A stretch of 64,000 nt of DNA from UBA2988 sp965237965. GTDB taxonomy: Bacteria; Gemmatimonadota; Gemmatimonadetes; Longimicrobiales; Gaopeijiaceae. The stretch spans positions 496,001-560,000 of the forward strand of contig CBDEGT010000001.1 in NCBI GenBank assembly GCA_965237965.1, in the 5' to 3' direction. Shown here piece after piece: positions 1-8,607 of the stretch; positions within the stretch are counted from its first letter, which is position 1, and every line of letters begins with the position of its first letter. The translations under genes and the position numbers were made by a program. The notes under the pieces are model-generated. The model was not told the DNA's origin. It made no database searches and was given only the letters and a program-made list of their open reading frames with translations.

Positions 1-591
1 GGGTGCTTCCGAGCCGATGGCTCCTGCCTCGAAACGGACGCAGTTCGCGCGGTCGATCCTGAGTTCGAGCGTGTCCTCGATCGCGACGATCCGCTCGTCC
101 TCGGGCAGCAGTTCGATCAGCGCGTTCAGCAGCGTGGTCTTCCCCGAGCCGGTCCCCCCGGAGACGAGGATGTTCCTGCGGGCCGCAAGCGTGGTGCGGG
201 CGGACCGGAGGACCGCCTCCGGCAGCGAGCCCATGCGCACCAAGTCCTCGGGCGAGAACGCCCGGCCCCCGAACCGGCGGATGGTGATGGCGACCTCGGG
301 CGCCGCGGGCGGGGTGCAGATGGCGACCCGGGATCCGTCGCCGAGCCGCGCGTCCAGGATCGGCCTCGCGGCGGGATCGAGCCCGAGCGGCCGGGCGATG
401 TGGATCGCCGCGCGGTGGAGCCATTGGGCCGTGAGGGCCGGCGCGTCGTGGGGCTCCAGTCTCCCGGCTCGCTCGACCCAGACGTTGCCGGGTCCGTTGA
501 TCATGATCTCGGAGACCTCCGGGTCATCGAGCAGGGCTCCAAGGCCCGGGAGGAACGGAGTGAGGTGCCCGATCCCGCTCGCGCGCTTCAT
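1..591 (-). CDS. trbB: TrbB/VirB11-type conjugation ATPase, 3' part beyond window edge
   Basis: Cytoplasmic hexameric ATPase that powers pilus assembly and DNA export in Trb-type type IV secretion. The ATG is at 589-591 and 197 codons are in the window; the C-terminal part lies beyond base 1. The N-terminal domain contains the family pattern LLDDPEVSEIMINGPG (about residues 20-35). Walker A GGTGSGKT lies at about 145-152 and is followed by the family stretch PEDERIVAIEDTLEL. The start overlaps the stop of the upstream traG gene by 4 bases (ATGA), so the two are probably translationally coupled. This is the last gene of the visible minus-strand operon. The family assignment is secure; whether the C-terminus is intact cannot be seen. 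Confidence 0.92.
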   Translation of the reverse strand, partial: MKRASGIGHLTPFLPGLGALLDDPEVSEIMINGPGNVWVERAGRLEPHDAPALTAQWLHRAAIHIARPLGLDPAARPILDARLGDGSRVAICTPPAAPEVAITIRRFGGRAFSPEDLVRMGSLPEAVLRSARTTLAARRNILVSGGTGSGKTTLLNALIELLPEDERIVAIEDTLELRIDRANCVRFEAGAIGSEAP

Positions 592-2627
592 ATCCGTCCC
601 TCCTCGCGGAGCCGCCAGTAGCCGGTCTCCTTCGGCAGGTAGTGGGGCTTGAGGTAGACGCGCCGTGCGGGGAGCGACACGAGCCCGTCATACGGCAGGC
701 AGATCGCCTGGTAGTTCGCGAGCAGCGAGAACTCGCGCGGCGTGAACACGGGCTCCCTCGATTGGCGGAACGACTTGCTCGCGCCGATCGTGCCGCGTCC
801 GCCTCCGGCGCGTCCGGACAGAAGCGAGAACTCGGGCCGGCCCGTGTTCTCGGTGAACGTGTAGGAGGGCTGCGTCTTCATGACGGTGCCGCACATCTCG
901 GACGCGACCCGCGCCGACGCCTCGTCGGACAGCGAGAGGAAGATCCGGGTGCGGAGCGTCTGGACGAGCGTGCGCCACGCCTCGCCCGAGGGCAGCACGG
1001 AGCGGAGCGAGGAGATCGACTGCGTGGCGACGATCGGTATGCAGCGGCACTGGCGCGTGAGCGCGAACGCCTTCTCGTCGCCCGAAGGGTCGTCCTGCCC
1101 GACGGTGGCGAACGCCTGGTATTCGTCGCAGATGAACACGGCGGGCCGCAGGTAGCGTTCGGGCCGGCGCGCGGCCTCGGCGGGCCGCCGGAGCAGCGCC
1201 TGCATCCAGGCGTTCTTGAGCAGCACGCCGATGGCGCGGGCGAGCGCGGGGTTCGCGCCAGCGGGCATGTTGAGCGCGAGGACCTTGCCGTCTTCGATCA
1301 GATCGGCGAGCGGCGGCAGTCGGCGCCGGAGCCCCGGCACGGGATAGCCAGCGCCTTCGGTGTCGTCGCTCTCGTCCGGCGTAGCTTCAGCCGGCGGCTC
1401 CTCCTCAGCCGGTGGCGGCGGGCAGAACACGCCGGCGACCTGCGGCTCGTCGAACAGCGAGAGGAAGACGCTGATGCCCTCGACGATCGAGGTGCGGAGC
1501 TTGGCGTCGAGCACCGTCCAGTCGTGCACGTACCACCGCTCGATGGCCTCGACCTGCTGCCTGAACTCGCCGCCCGCGCCTCCCCCGGCCGCTTCCACCT
1601 TGCATGCGACTTCGTGCTTCGCGAGCTGCGCCCGAAGCTCCGCGTCCATCCGGCAGCGCACCTGTTCAGTTCCGGGCACCGGCGCCCAGTCCCACTTCTT
1701 GAGCGCCTCCGCATGGGCGATCATGTCGTCGCTGGAGATGACGGCGTCCACCGGAGAGATCCTGTCGGCCATCTCGCGGGCCTCGCCGATCTTCCCCGCG
1801 AACAACTCCGCGTCCACGGTGCAGCGGTAGATGTCCCGGAGCGTGACCCAGCCCCCCGGCAGGAGCCGGTGCAGCTCCACGATCCAGCGCACGAGGTTCG
1901 TGTACGCCTGTTGCCAGAACGGTTCCCGGCTCTTGCCGAAGAGCTGGTTGATGAGCGACGCGACGCCGTAGGCCAGCGAGTAGGAATCGAGCAGCGGATC
2001 GTCGAGCGGGTTCCACTGCCAGGAGCCGTCGAGCCCGATCTCGAGGTAGTCGTCCCCGCGGCCGGCGTCCTCGAGGATGCCACGGACCTGGTGGCAGAAA
2101 TCGCCCTTGACCTCAAGGACGAGCGCGCCCGCGCGGCGGCCGGGATCGTCGGCCCGCCAGGAGAGGAGCTGTTGGGCGAACGGATACATGCAGGCGGTCG
2201 TCTTGCCGGTGCCGACGGCCCCGACGATGAGGATGCCGGTGTAGAGCCCCTTCTCGGGGATCACGAGCCACGACGGCCGCTCGCTCTCGCGCGGCACGGT
2301 CGGATGATGCAGTTCGCCGATCACGAGCGTGGGCGCCTCGTCGCCGGGCGAGGTGGGCCAGGCGGGCAGCTTCCCGCGGGCGCCGCGCCGGGTACGCGGC
2401 TCGAGCCAGACCCTCGAGACCGAGAGGCAGACGCTGCCGGCGAGCAGCAAGGCGACGGCGGGCGCCGCGTAGTACCAGACGTGGATCATCGTGTGTAGGC
2501 CCGGATCGTGGTAGGCGATCAGGTCCAGCACGGGGTTCCCGCCGATGCCCGGAAACGGCGCCAGGAACGCGCGGACCGTGGCCGCCGTCAAGGCCACCCC
2601 GATGATGACCAGCGTCCAGGGCCTCAT
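588..2627 (-). CDS. traG: TraG/VirD4-family type IV coupling protein
   Basis: Inner-membrane ATPase that brings the relaxase-DNA complex to the secretion channel. It has 679 residues from the ATG at 2627, which is preceded by a GGGAAGGG ribosome site. The frame stays open further upstream, but that stretch is repeat-rich and not protein-like, so this start was chosen. Two membrane segments lie at about residues 4-22 and 49-70. Walker A GAVGTGKT lies at about 136-143 and a Walker B-type VFICDEYQAFAT near residue 515. The length is usual for the family. A structured gap of about 305 bases separates it from the gene upstream. It overlaps trbB by 4 bases at its end. Confidence 0.93.
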   Translation of the reverse strand: MRPWTLVIIGVALTAATVRAFLAPFPGIGGNPVLDLIAYHDPGLHTMIHVWYYAAPAVALLLAGSVCLSVSRVWLEPRTRRGARGKLPAWPTSPGDEAPTLVIGELHHPTVPRESERPSWLVIPEKGLYTGILIVGAVGTGKTTACMYPFAQQLLSWRADDPGRRAGALVLEVKGDFCHQVRGILEDAGRGDDYLEIGLDGSWQWNPLDDPLLDSYSLAYGVASLINQLFGKSREPFWQQAYTNLVRWIVELHRLLPGGWVTLRDIYRCTVDAELFAGKIGEAREMADRISPVDAVISSDDMIAHAEALKKWDWAPVPGTEQVRCRMDAELRAQLAKHEVACKVEAAGGGAGGEFRQQVEAIERWYVHDWTVLDAKLRTSIVEGISVFLSLFDEPQVAGVFCPPPPAEEEPPAEATPDESDDTEGAGYPVPGLRRRLPPLADLIEDGKVLALNMPAGANPALARAIGVLLKNAWMQALLRRPAEAARRPERYLRPAVFICDEYQAFATVGQDDPSGDEKAFALTRQCRCIPIVATQSISSLRSVLPSGEAWRTLVQTLRTRIFLSLSDEASARVASEMCGTVMKTQPSYTFTENTGRPEFSLLSGRAGGGRGTIGASKSFRQSREPVFTPREFSLLANYQAICLPYDGLVSLPARRVYLKPHYLPKETGYWRLREEGRI

Positions 2628-2657
2628 CGGTCCGACACCCTTCCCGGAGGGACTGCT

Positions 2658-2803
2658 GGCTGGGAGCGACCCCGCAGCGGAGGGGACGATGGGGATGCCC
2701 ATCGCCATCCTCCCCGATGCCGATCGAGGCATGCCGAGATGGGGGGTCGCTCCCAGCCACGGCCAAGGAGCGCGGATCGGCATCCGCGCTTCGCTGGCCG
2801 TGG
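2658..2803. repeat. Two adjacent hairpins between the orphan operon gene and traG
   Basis: A perfect 16-bp inverted repeat has arms at 2658-2673 and 2743-2758 (GGCTGGGAGCGACCCC and its complement). Directly beside it is a composite hairpin: outer arms CCACGGCCA 2757-2765 and 2795-2803, inner arms GCGCGGAT 2770-2777 and 2782-2789 with a 4-base loop. The segment lies in the only sizeable gap of the conjugation operon. Possible roles are a transfer origin, an attenuator or mRNA-processing element, or a small inverted-repeat insertion. There is no T-tract for a simple terminator. A 13-base relative of one arm (GGGGGTCGCTCCC) recurs near 28205. Confidence 0.6.
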
Positions 2804-2931
2804 CGCAACCGCAAGAGCGCCAGCGACATATGGAACCGGAGGCGTGTCCATCGCAGGCGCGATTTCGTGTCCGACCACCCGCGAAGTGCCATGTACACTC
2901 GTGGACCGGCATCGGCACCCGCTTCCGGCGG

Positions 2932-3867
2932 TCAAAACAGACCCCCCGAAAGCCGGGTCGAACGCCACACCGTGAAGCCGTCGATCATCGCTTCCGAGGG
3001 CGCGGTCGGGAGCGCGGCCCTGAGCTCGGCGAGCCGGGCCAGGCAGCCCCGGAGGCTGCCGTGCTCTTCGATCACGCTCTCGTCCCTGCCGCGGATGGCC
3101 TGTTCGATCCGTTCGATCTCGCGGCGGATCCGACGGCCGGTCGCGGACGCCTGCGAGCGGCTGGGGGGCCGGGTCGGGTCGGTCCAGTTGCCGAGGACCT
3201 TCTCCGCCCGCTCGAACTCGCTGTCGGTGCGAACGACGGCGGCGGCCTCGACCGGCCGGCCCCGCTCCCTGAGCTCTTCCCAGAGTTCCCGGTGGGCGCG
3301 GCCCCAGGAGTGGAAGCCCGTGGCGGTCTCGTGGCCCGGATCGGCGTAGACGAACACCGCGCCCCCCACGTCGAGGGCGACGGGCAGCTTGAGGGGGAAG
3401 TAGCGCCGGGTCTCGCCCGCGGCGCCCCGGTACACGCGCACGGGCAGGGTCCGGCGGTCGATGCCCAGCGCCTCGAACGCGCCGACCTTCTCGGGCTCGG
3501 TCGGGAGCCACGCCTGGCCGGTGTGGCCTGTCACGTAGTCGAGGGAGAGCAGACGGCGCATCAGCACCTCGGGGGACGCGATCCGGCGGTGGCGGATGTC
3601 CTCGACTCCGAGCGCGCGATAGATGGCGCGCGCCGAGATCCGGCAGACCCTCCGGCCTTCAAGCGTGTCCTCGGCCCCCAGTCTCCGGTCCAGGATGTCC
3701 CGGACGAAGTGGCGCGCCGTGTGGCGGTGGATCCCGAGCCAGTCGCAGATCTGATCTCGGGTGAACACGCCGCTGTGCAGGCACGCGAGCGCGATCCACT
3801 CGGCCTTGCGGTCCGTCCAGCCGAACGCTTCGAGCGCCTTCTCCCGGCCCTTGAGATGTGCGATCAT
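2932..3867 (-). CDS. Unassigned conjugation-operon protein with N-terminal winged-helix-like region
   Basis: A protein of 311 residues. The ATG at 3867 overlaps the trbF stop by 4 bases, which fixes the start and places it in the operon. Residues about 15-75 look like a winged helix: DQICDWLGIHRHTARHF followed by a basic stretch. The middle has a compact alpha/beta pattern (YFPLKLPVALDVGGAVFVYA) and the C-terminus is charged and helical. I cannot name it. Its position before traG recalls replication-relaxation-type accessory proteins of other conjugative elements, but that is only an analogy. A decayed copy of its first ~40 residues lies at 12400-12521, so the family has been duplicated here. 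Confidence 0.7.
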   Translation of the reverse strand: MIAHLKGREKALEAFGWTDRKAEWIALACLHSGVFTRDQICDWLGIHRHTARHFVRDILDRRLGAEDTLEGRRVCRISARAIYRALGVEDIRHRRIASPEVLMRRLLSLDYVTGHTGQAWLPTEPEKVGAFEALGIDRRTLPVRVYRGAAGETRRYFPLKLPVALDVGGAVFVYADPGHETATGFHSWGRAHRELWEELRERGRPVEAAAVVRTDSEFERAEKVLGNWTDPTRPPSRSQASATGRRIRREIERIEQAIRGRDESVIEEHGSLRGCLARLAELRAALPTAPSEAMIDGFTVWRSTRLSGGLF

Positions 3868-4532
3868 GGCTCCTGCCCGGTCACGAGCGCCTGGTCGGCT
3901 TGCAGGTAGGTGACGAGGATGCCCATCGGGTTGTGGATGACGAGCTCGGGAGGGATGGACCTGAGGAACTCGAACCGGAGCGTGAGCGACCAGCGCTCGC
4001 GCCGGATCTCCTGTCCGTCCCTCAAGTGCACGAGGTCGAAGTCGGCCGTCGCGCCGTGGGGCGGTTCGGGAGAGGGATGGATGCGGAGCACGACCTGCTC
4101 GACCTGGAGCTCGGTGTCGGCGGTGCCGGCCGCCACGCTTGCGACCTCCGCGCCGTCCCTCTGGAACGCGGCGTTCGCGAGTTCGGTCGACAGGAACCGA
4201 AGGCTCCGGGTCCACTGCTCCTCGACGGTCGCGCGGCGGCGCGAGTGGAAGTCGCCGACGAACCGGTGGAGGAAGTACTTGGTCGTGGGATCGAGCGGAT
4301 CGGCCTGGGCGGTTGCGGCCTCGTAGGCGAGCGCCTCGGCGCGGCCGACCTCGTCTACGCGGACCACGATGGGACGCGGCGGCTCGGCGCCCGTGATCCG
4401 CAGCAGGACCAGGACGCCGAGGACGCAGCTTGCGGCGAGCAGGATCAGGATCGTCCGCAGCTTCCTGTTCGCTTGGACCGCCTCGCCCCAGATCTCGGCG
4501 TACTCGCGGCCCGCATCACGGTCTCGTTTCAT
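3864..4532 (-). CDS. trbF: TrbF/VirB8-like T4SS inner-membrane protein
   Basis: Bitopic inner-membrane scaffold of the secretion channel. It has 222 residues from the ATG at 4532. AGGAG sits 9 bases upstream of this ATG, while an earlier ATG at 4541 abuts the same AGGAG and is too close. A short cytoplasmic N-terminus is followed by one membrane segment (about residues 29-46) and a periplasmic NTF2-like domain containing LDPTTKYFLHRFVGDFHSRR. It sits 21 bases after trbL and overlaps the next gene by 4 bases. Length and topology match VirB8/TrbF proteins. Confidence 0.88.
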   Translation of the reverse strand: MKRDRDAGREYAEIWGEAVQANRKLRTILILLAASCVLGVLVLLRITGAEPPRPIVVRVDEVGRAEALAYEAATAQADPLDPTTKYFLHRFVGDFHSRRRATVEEQWTRSLRFLSTELANAAFQRDGAEVASVAAGTADTELQVEQVVLRIHPSPEPPHGATADFDLVHLRDGQEIRRERWSLTLRFEFLRSIPPELVIHNPMGILVTYLQADQALVTGQEP

Positions 4533-4553
4533 TGGCGGCATCTCCTCAGGATT

Positions 4554-5543
4554 TCAGACGGGTGGCTTGGCGGGGGCCGCGGCGCGGCTGGCTCCCTGCA
4601 TGGCGAGCGCGACGAACCCGGACCCGGCGGAGCCGGAGCCGGACACGAGCATCGAGGCGAGTTCGCCGACCTTGAGTCCGGCCATGAGGCCGCACACGAC
4701 GAGCGGGAGCAGCACAACGGCCCAGAGCCAGAGCTCGGCCGGGTCGGCCGTGCCCGTGCCCATGAGCGCATCGGCGTAGGTCGTGATGTAGCCCAATCCG
4801 ACGCCCATGAAGACGCGGAGCACGGCGCCGGCCACGACGCCGTAGAGCGTGTAGACCATGAGGGACCGGAACCATCCCCAGAACAGGAACGCGAGCGGCT
4901 CGAACAAGAGGAAGGCGATGAACACGGGTCCGAGCAGGATCACGATGGCGATCGCGACCTGCGCCCATATGACCTGCGCATAGGTGATGCAGAAGAGCGC
5001 CAGCAGGCAGAACACGAGCGAGGCGCCCATCACCAGCGTCACGAACGAGGAGAAGATCACGCTCACGCCCGCCGTCATGATCGACAGCAGGTTCCCGCCC
5101 GACCACGCGCCGCCCAGATGCGCGGCGTACGCTTGCACGAGCGCCGTCATCTCGGTGTAGCCGGCCGACACCACGTCGGAGATGAACAGGTTCTGGAGCC
5201 AGATCCCCCCTCCCGCCACCATGGCCGGGAACGTGAGTCCCACTCCGGGGATCGGGACGATGTAGTAGTGGAGCAGCGTGCGGGGGATCGCGATCCCGAT
5301 CACGAGCCGAATGACCTGCCACGGCTCGAAGGTGCCGCTGAACGCGATCTTGAGACCCGTCCAGGCGACCATCACGGCGGCGAGCCCGCCCCAGAGCTGG
5401 AGCCCGAGCGTATGCACGTCGGGCGCGGCGGCGCCGACGACGGTATCGAGCACCACGTCCAGGAAGCTCTTGAAGTCCTGGAGCTGGTCGTTGGGGATCT
5501 GCGCCGGAACGTTCGGGTCGATGGACTGCGGAGGGAGTTGCAT
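4554..5543 (-). CDS. trbL: TrbL/VirB6-like polytopic T4SS membrane protein
   Basis: Polytopic inner-membrane channel component, 329 residues from the ATG at 5543, with an AGGGGAG ribosome site 8 bases upstream. Several hydrophobic segments span about residues 50-260, for example LVFCLLALFCITYAQ and IAIVILLGPVFIAFLLFE. The region PVFIAFLLFEPLAFLFWGWF is typical of TrbL/VirB6. The C-terminus is Ala/Gly/Ser-rich and soluble. It follows trbJ by 18 bases. In many Trb operons TrbL also follows TrbJ directly. Confidence 0.9.
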   Translation of the reverse strand: MQLPPQSIDPNVPAQIPNDQLQDFKSFLDVVLDTVVGAAAPDVHTLGLQLWGGLAAVMVAWTGLKIAFSGTFEPWQVIRLVIGIAIPRTLLHYYIVPIPGVGLTFPAMVAGGGIWLQNLFISDVVSAGYTEMTALVQAYAAHLGGAWSGGNLLSIMTAGVSVIFSSFVTLVMGASLVFCLLALFCITYAQVIWAQVAIAIVILLGPVFIAFLLFEPLAFLFWGWFRSLMVYTLYGVVAGAVLRVFMGVGLGYITTYADALMGTGTADPAELWLWAVVLLPLVVCGLMAGLKVGELASMLVSGSGSAGSGFVALAMQGASRAAAPAKPPV

Positions 5544-5561
5544 TGCGAACGCTCCCCTCGC

Positions 5562-6470
5562 CTAGCGGCCCGTGTAGAACGACGGGATCCGGAACAGCAG
5601 CCCATCCCGGAGCGCGTCCCGATTGCGGGACGCGGCGGTGCGCATCGTCTCGGCAAAAGCGTTCGCGCGGATCCGGCTCTCGCGCCACTCGGCAAGGTGC
5701 TCGAGCCGTGCGAGTTCGGCCTGCCGCAGGCGGCTCGCCTGCTCGACCGCCTGGTGGGCCATCACCTGGCCGAGCGCCGCGTTGATCCGGCCCTGGCTCA
5801 GAGAGGCCGCCACACCGGCCTGCTGGAGCGCCGTGTTCGAGAGATTGCCGTTCGCGGCGAGGCCGGCGAACGAGCCTTGCGAGCTCTCGATCACCTCGGC
5901 GAGCGCGGCCGCCGCGTCGAGCGTCGCGTAGTCGAGCACGCGCTGCCGGTCGGCCGCCTCCCGGGACTGGCGGTAGGCCTCCAGCGCGCGCGTCGCGGCC
6001 TCGGGCGGATGGTCGCGGAACAGCGCGAGGATGTCGGCCTCGCCCACCCGGTCGGCCGTGCTTTGCGCGCTGCGCCACAGTCCGGTGAGCGAGCGGCCAC
6101 CGCCCAGATCCCGGACGGCATCGACCGTCTCGCGGGCCGCGCCGCTGAAGTCGGATCCCCACGCAAGTCCGTTCCTCACGAGGCCCACGGGTTCGGCCGC
6201 AAGATCGGAGAACGGCGCGAGCAGCGCGTCGACCTCGCCGCGCGCGGCGCGCCTCATGTGGTCGAGCTGGTTCTCGAGCTCCGTGAGCTGGCGGGTCATC
6301 GCCCGCACCTGGCGGACCTGGTTCCGGATCTGGGTGATCTGGTTGGCGATCATCTGGGCGCGCTGGATCACGCCGCCGAGGCCGAGGCCGAACTGCGCGC
6401 TCGCCGGCGTGGTGCTCACGAGCAGTAGAAGCGGAATGAAGAGGGCGGTGGCGAGTGTGCGGTAGCGCAT
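5562..6470 (-). CDS. trbJ: TrbJ/VirB5-like secreted T4SS protein
   Basis: Periplasmic minor-pilus-type component. It has 302 residues from the ATG at 6470, with AAGGAG 9 bases upstream. A clear signal peptide (about residues 1-26, ending TPASAQ) is followed by a Gly-rich stretch (FGLGLGGVIQ) and a long helical, coiled-coil-prone region (about 35-85). The rest is alanine-rich and helical. This layout and the neighbouring trbL fit TrbJ. The frame is open further upstream, but signal peptide and ribosome site decide the start. Confidence 0.85.
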   Translation of the reverse strand: MRYRTLATALFIPLLLLVSTTPASAQFGLGLGGVIQRAQMIANQITQIRNQVRQVRAMTRQLTELENQLDHMRRAARGEVDALLAPFSDLAAEPVGLVRNGLAWGSDFSGAARETVDAVRDLGGGRSLTGLWRSAQSTADRVGEADILALFRDHPPEAATRALEAYRQSREAADRQRVLDYATLDAAAALAEVIESSQGSFAGLAANGNLSNTALQQAGVAASLSQGRINAALGQVMAHQAVEQASRLRQAELARLEHLAEWRESRIRANAFAETMRTAASRNRDALRDGLLFRIPSFYTGR

Positions 6471-6489
6471 GACGGTGTTCTCCTTGGGG

Positions 6490-7746
6490 TCAGTGGATCG
6501 GCGTTGTCCCGGGCTTCGGGACCAGGACATCGGAGGTGAGCCAGATGCGCAGGCGGTGGCCGGCGCGGATCGTGATGGCGGGCATCCGGTTCAGGAACCG
6601 GTCGAGGACCGAGGTGGCGCTCTGGCCGAGTCCCTGCCCGACGCCGGCCTGGAGTCCGTAGGGCGAGGCTCCGGCCAGCGTGAGGCCGCTCAGCGCGCCG
6701 ACGGCGCCGGCGGCCGCGAACGTCGAGAGGTAGTGGCGGCTCACCTGGTCCCGTAGCGCGCCCTCGCCCGCCTGGTCGAGCCCCGCGAACTCGAGGTCGA
6801 TCCAGCTGCCGTCGGGCAGCAGCAGCCGGTGGAACGCGACGGCGAGCCGGCTCTGGTTCCGGTCCTGGACGGCTCGGGCCGTGCCGACGACGCGCGCGCC
6901 GCGCGGAATCAGCACCCGCTGGCGGTCGGCCGAGTGGAACGGCACCGACACGATGGCGAGCACCGGGCCGGGGAACTCGCCCGAGAGCTGCGTCAGCAGC
7001 ACGGCCTCGAGGAACGAGCCCTCGTGGATCCGCTCCCAGCCCGGCGGATCCTCCGGCCGGACGGTGAGGCCCGGCTCCGCCGTGCCGGGCGCGCGAGGAA
7101 CGTTCGGGCGTGCAACTCCCGGCGAGCCGGGGAGAAGTTGCCCGGCCTCGAACCCGGCCTCGATCTCGCCTTCGAGCGCGGCGACGGACCGCTCGAACGA
7201 CGCGAGCGCCGCTTCGAGCGCGACCTCGGGGAACTCCGATTCAAGGTCGGATCCATCGCCCGCTTCCCCGCCGCTGGCCTCGTTCGGATCCCGGTACGAC
7301 CGTGCAACCGGCAGCGAGCGGAGCGAGCGCGTCCTGCGTTCGATCTCCTCGAGCCGAAGCGCCTCGCGAAGCTCGTACTCGGCCGGGCCGACGCCCGTCG
7401 CCCCACCTCCCGGTCCGGTTTCCGTGTCGGCCCGGGCCGCATCCTGGGCGGCCGCGGCCTGTCGGCGTTCCTGCTCGGCGCGGGCCTCGTTGGCCGCCGC
7501 CTGTTGGGTCTGACGCTCGGCCTCCGCGCGGAGGCGGCCCTCGAACGCCCGGCCCACGCGGTCGTCCACCGCCCGCGCCTCCGGCGCCGCTCCGGCAGCG
7601 GTTGCGTCTTCCTCGGGACCGGTGAGCGACGACGAGAACAGCATGCCGCCGACGAGCACGGCGATCAGGACGATCCCGGCCTTCGTGACGATGCCGCCCG
7701 GCAGCGCGCCTTTCGGCTCCTTCACCCACTGCTTCCAGCGGCTCAT
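6490..7746 (-). CDS. trbI: TrbI/VirB10-like T4SS core-complex protein
   Basis: Inner-to-outer-membrane spanning core component of the conjugation channel, 418 residues. The ATG at 7746 overlaps the trbG stop by 4 bases. One membrane segment lies at about residues 19-38. A long charged, Ala/Glu/Gln-rich periplasmic linker follows (about 45-210), then the conserved beta-barrel domain with RVLIPRGARVVGTARAVQ and the antenna-region pattern AAAGAVGALSG. The protein ends with the family-typical ITIRAGHRLRIWLTSDVLV. Length and domain order match TrbI. Confidence 0.93.
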   Translation of the reverse strand: MSRWKQWVKEPKGALPGGIVTKAGIVLIAVLVGGMLFSSSLTGPEEDATAAGAAPEARAVDDRVGRAFEGRLRAEAERQTQQAAANEARAEQERRQAAAAQDAARADTETGPGGGATGVGPAEYELREALRLEEIERRTRSLRSLPVARSYRDPNEASGGEAGDGSDLESEFPEVALEAALASFERSVAALEGEIEAGFEAGQLLPGSPGVARPNVPRAPGTAEPGLTVRPEDPPGWERIHEGSFLEAVLLTQLSGEFPGPVLAIVSVPFHSADRQRVLIPRGARVVGTARAVQDRNQSRLAVAFHRLLLPDGSWIDLEFAGLDQAGEGALRDQVSRHYLSTFAAAGAVGALSGLTLAGASPYGLQAGVGQGLGQSATSVLDRFLNRMPAITIRAGHRLRIWLTSDVLVPKPGTTPIH

Positions 7747-8603
7747 CGGAGCGCTTGCGCGGGCGTGAACCGCCAGCCGACCCGCTTGTCGCCGACCTGG
7801 AGCCACCCGTCGCCCAGCACGTGGCGTGCGATGTAGAGGCCGTCCTCGGTCAGATCGAACGCGACCAGGCTCGGTTCGCCGTCCCTGAGCTCGTAGAGCG
7901 CCGGCGACTCCTGGGCGCGCGAGCGGACGTAGGTGAACCGCCCGTCGTGCCACATCGCCTCGACGAGGAACGGACGATCTTTCGCCTTGTCGTCCAGCCG
8001 GTACTCGAACGCGATCCGTCCCGGATAGGAGGCGCGGAACGCTTCGATCTCCGCTGCCGCCCGCGCGCGCGCCTCGAGGATGCCCGCCTCGGCCTCCTCG
8101 CGCGCCCGACGGGCCGCTGCCGCCGCCTCGGCAGCCATTTGTCGGTAGGCCGCCACGTCGCTGCGGGCGACGAAGGCGGGGACGTTCCCGCCGCCCCCCG
8201 ATGCGCCCGCAGCCTCCGCGCCGGATTCGACGCGGATGACGAGATGCGGGGGCTCCTCACCGTGCTCCGAGACCAGGAACGAGTAGATGCGGCCCGACTC
8301 GCAGACGAGGGCGACATTCGTCGCCGCGTCCTCGGCCAGGGGCTTGAGGAACGCGACGTTCGCCGCGCCGGTCAGGTGCCAGTACTCCGAGTCGCCGACC
8401 ACGAAGTCGAGGATCCGCTCGCCGGCCGGCAGCACGATCACCGTCGTGTGGCGCACCCGCGCGCGCAGCCGGTGGATCCGGTCCTCGCCGTCCTCGGCGA
8501 CCGGCACGCGGAGCAAGACGGCGTCCTTCTCCTGCGCGGCGGCTCCGGCGGGAAGCGCCGTCACGAGAAGCGTCAGTACGATGGGTATGGTGGGTAGCCT
8601 CAT
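7743..8603 (-). CDS. trbG: TrbG/VirB9-like T4SS core-complex protein
   Basis: Periplasmic/outer-membrane core component, 286 residues from the ATG at 8603, four bases after the trbE stop. The signal peptide (about residues 1-23) ends at AGAAAQ. The N-terminal domain contains GERILDFVVGDSEYWHL and the C-terminal domain ends with DGWLQVGDKRVGWRF, both typical of TrbG/VirB9. An alanine-rich coiled-coil insert (about 150-190) joins the two halves. The 4-base overlap with trbI suggests coupled expression of the two core proteins. Confidence 0.92.
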   Translation of the reverse strand: MRLPTIPIVLTLLVTALPAGAAAQEKDAVLLRVPVAEDGEDRIHRLRARVRHTTVIVLPAGERILDFVVGDSEYWHLTGAANVAFLKPLAEDAATNVALVCESGRIYSFLVSEHGEEPPHLVIRVESGAEAAGASGGGGNVPAFVARSDVAAYRQMAAEAAAAARRAREEAEAGILEARARAAAEIEAFRASYPGRIAFEYRLDDKAKDRPFLVEAMWHDGRFTYVRSRAQESPALYELRDGEPSLVAFDLTEDGLYIARHVLGDGWLQVGDKRVGWRFTPAQALR

Positions 8604-8607
8604 GGTG

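Noticed and set aside
642..2498. Long open plus-strand frame opposite traG
   Set aside because: It is an antisense frame in GC-rich DNA, has no recognisable domain, and lies over a well-supported coupling-protein gene.
3858..6428. 856-codon plus-strand frame opposite trbF, trbL and trbJ
   Set aside because: Arg/Glu/His-rich low-complexity translation, typical of antisense GC-rich DNA; the minus-strand genes have signal peptides, membrane segments and ribosome sites.
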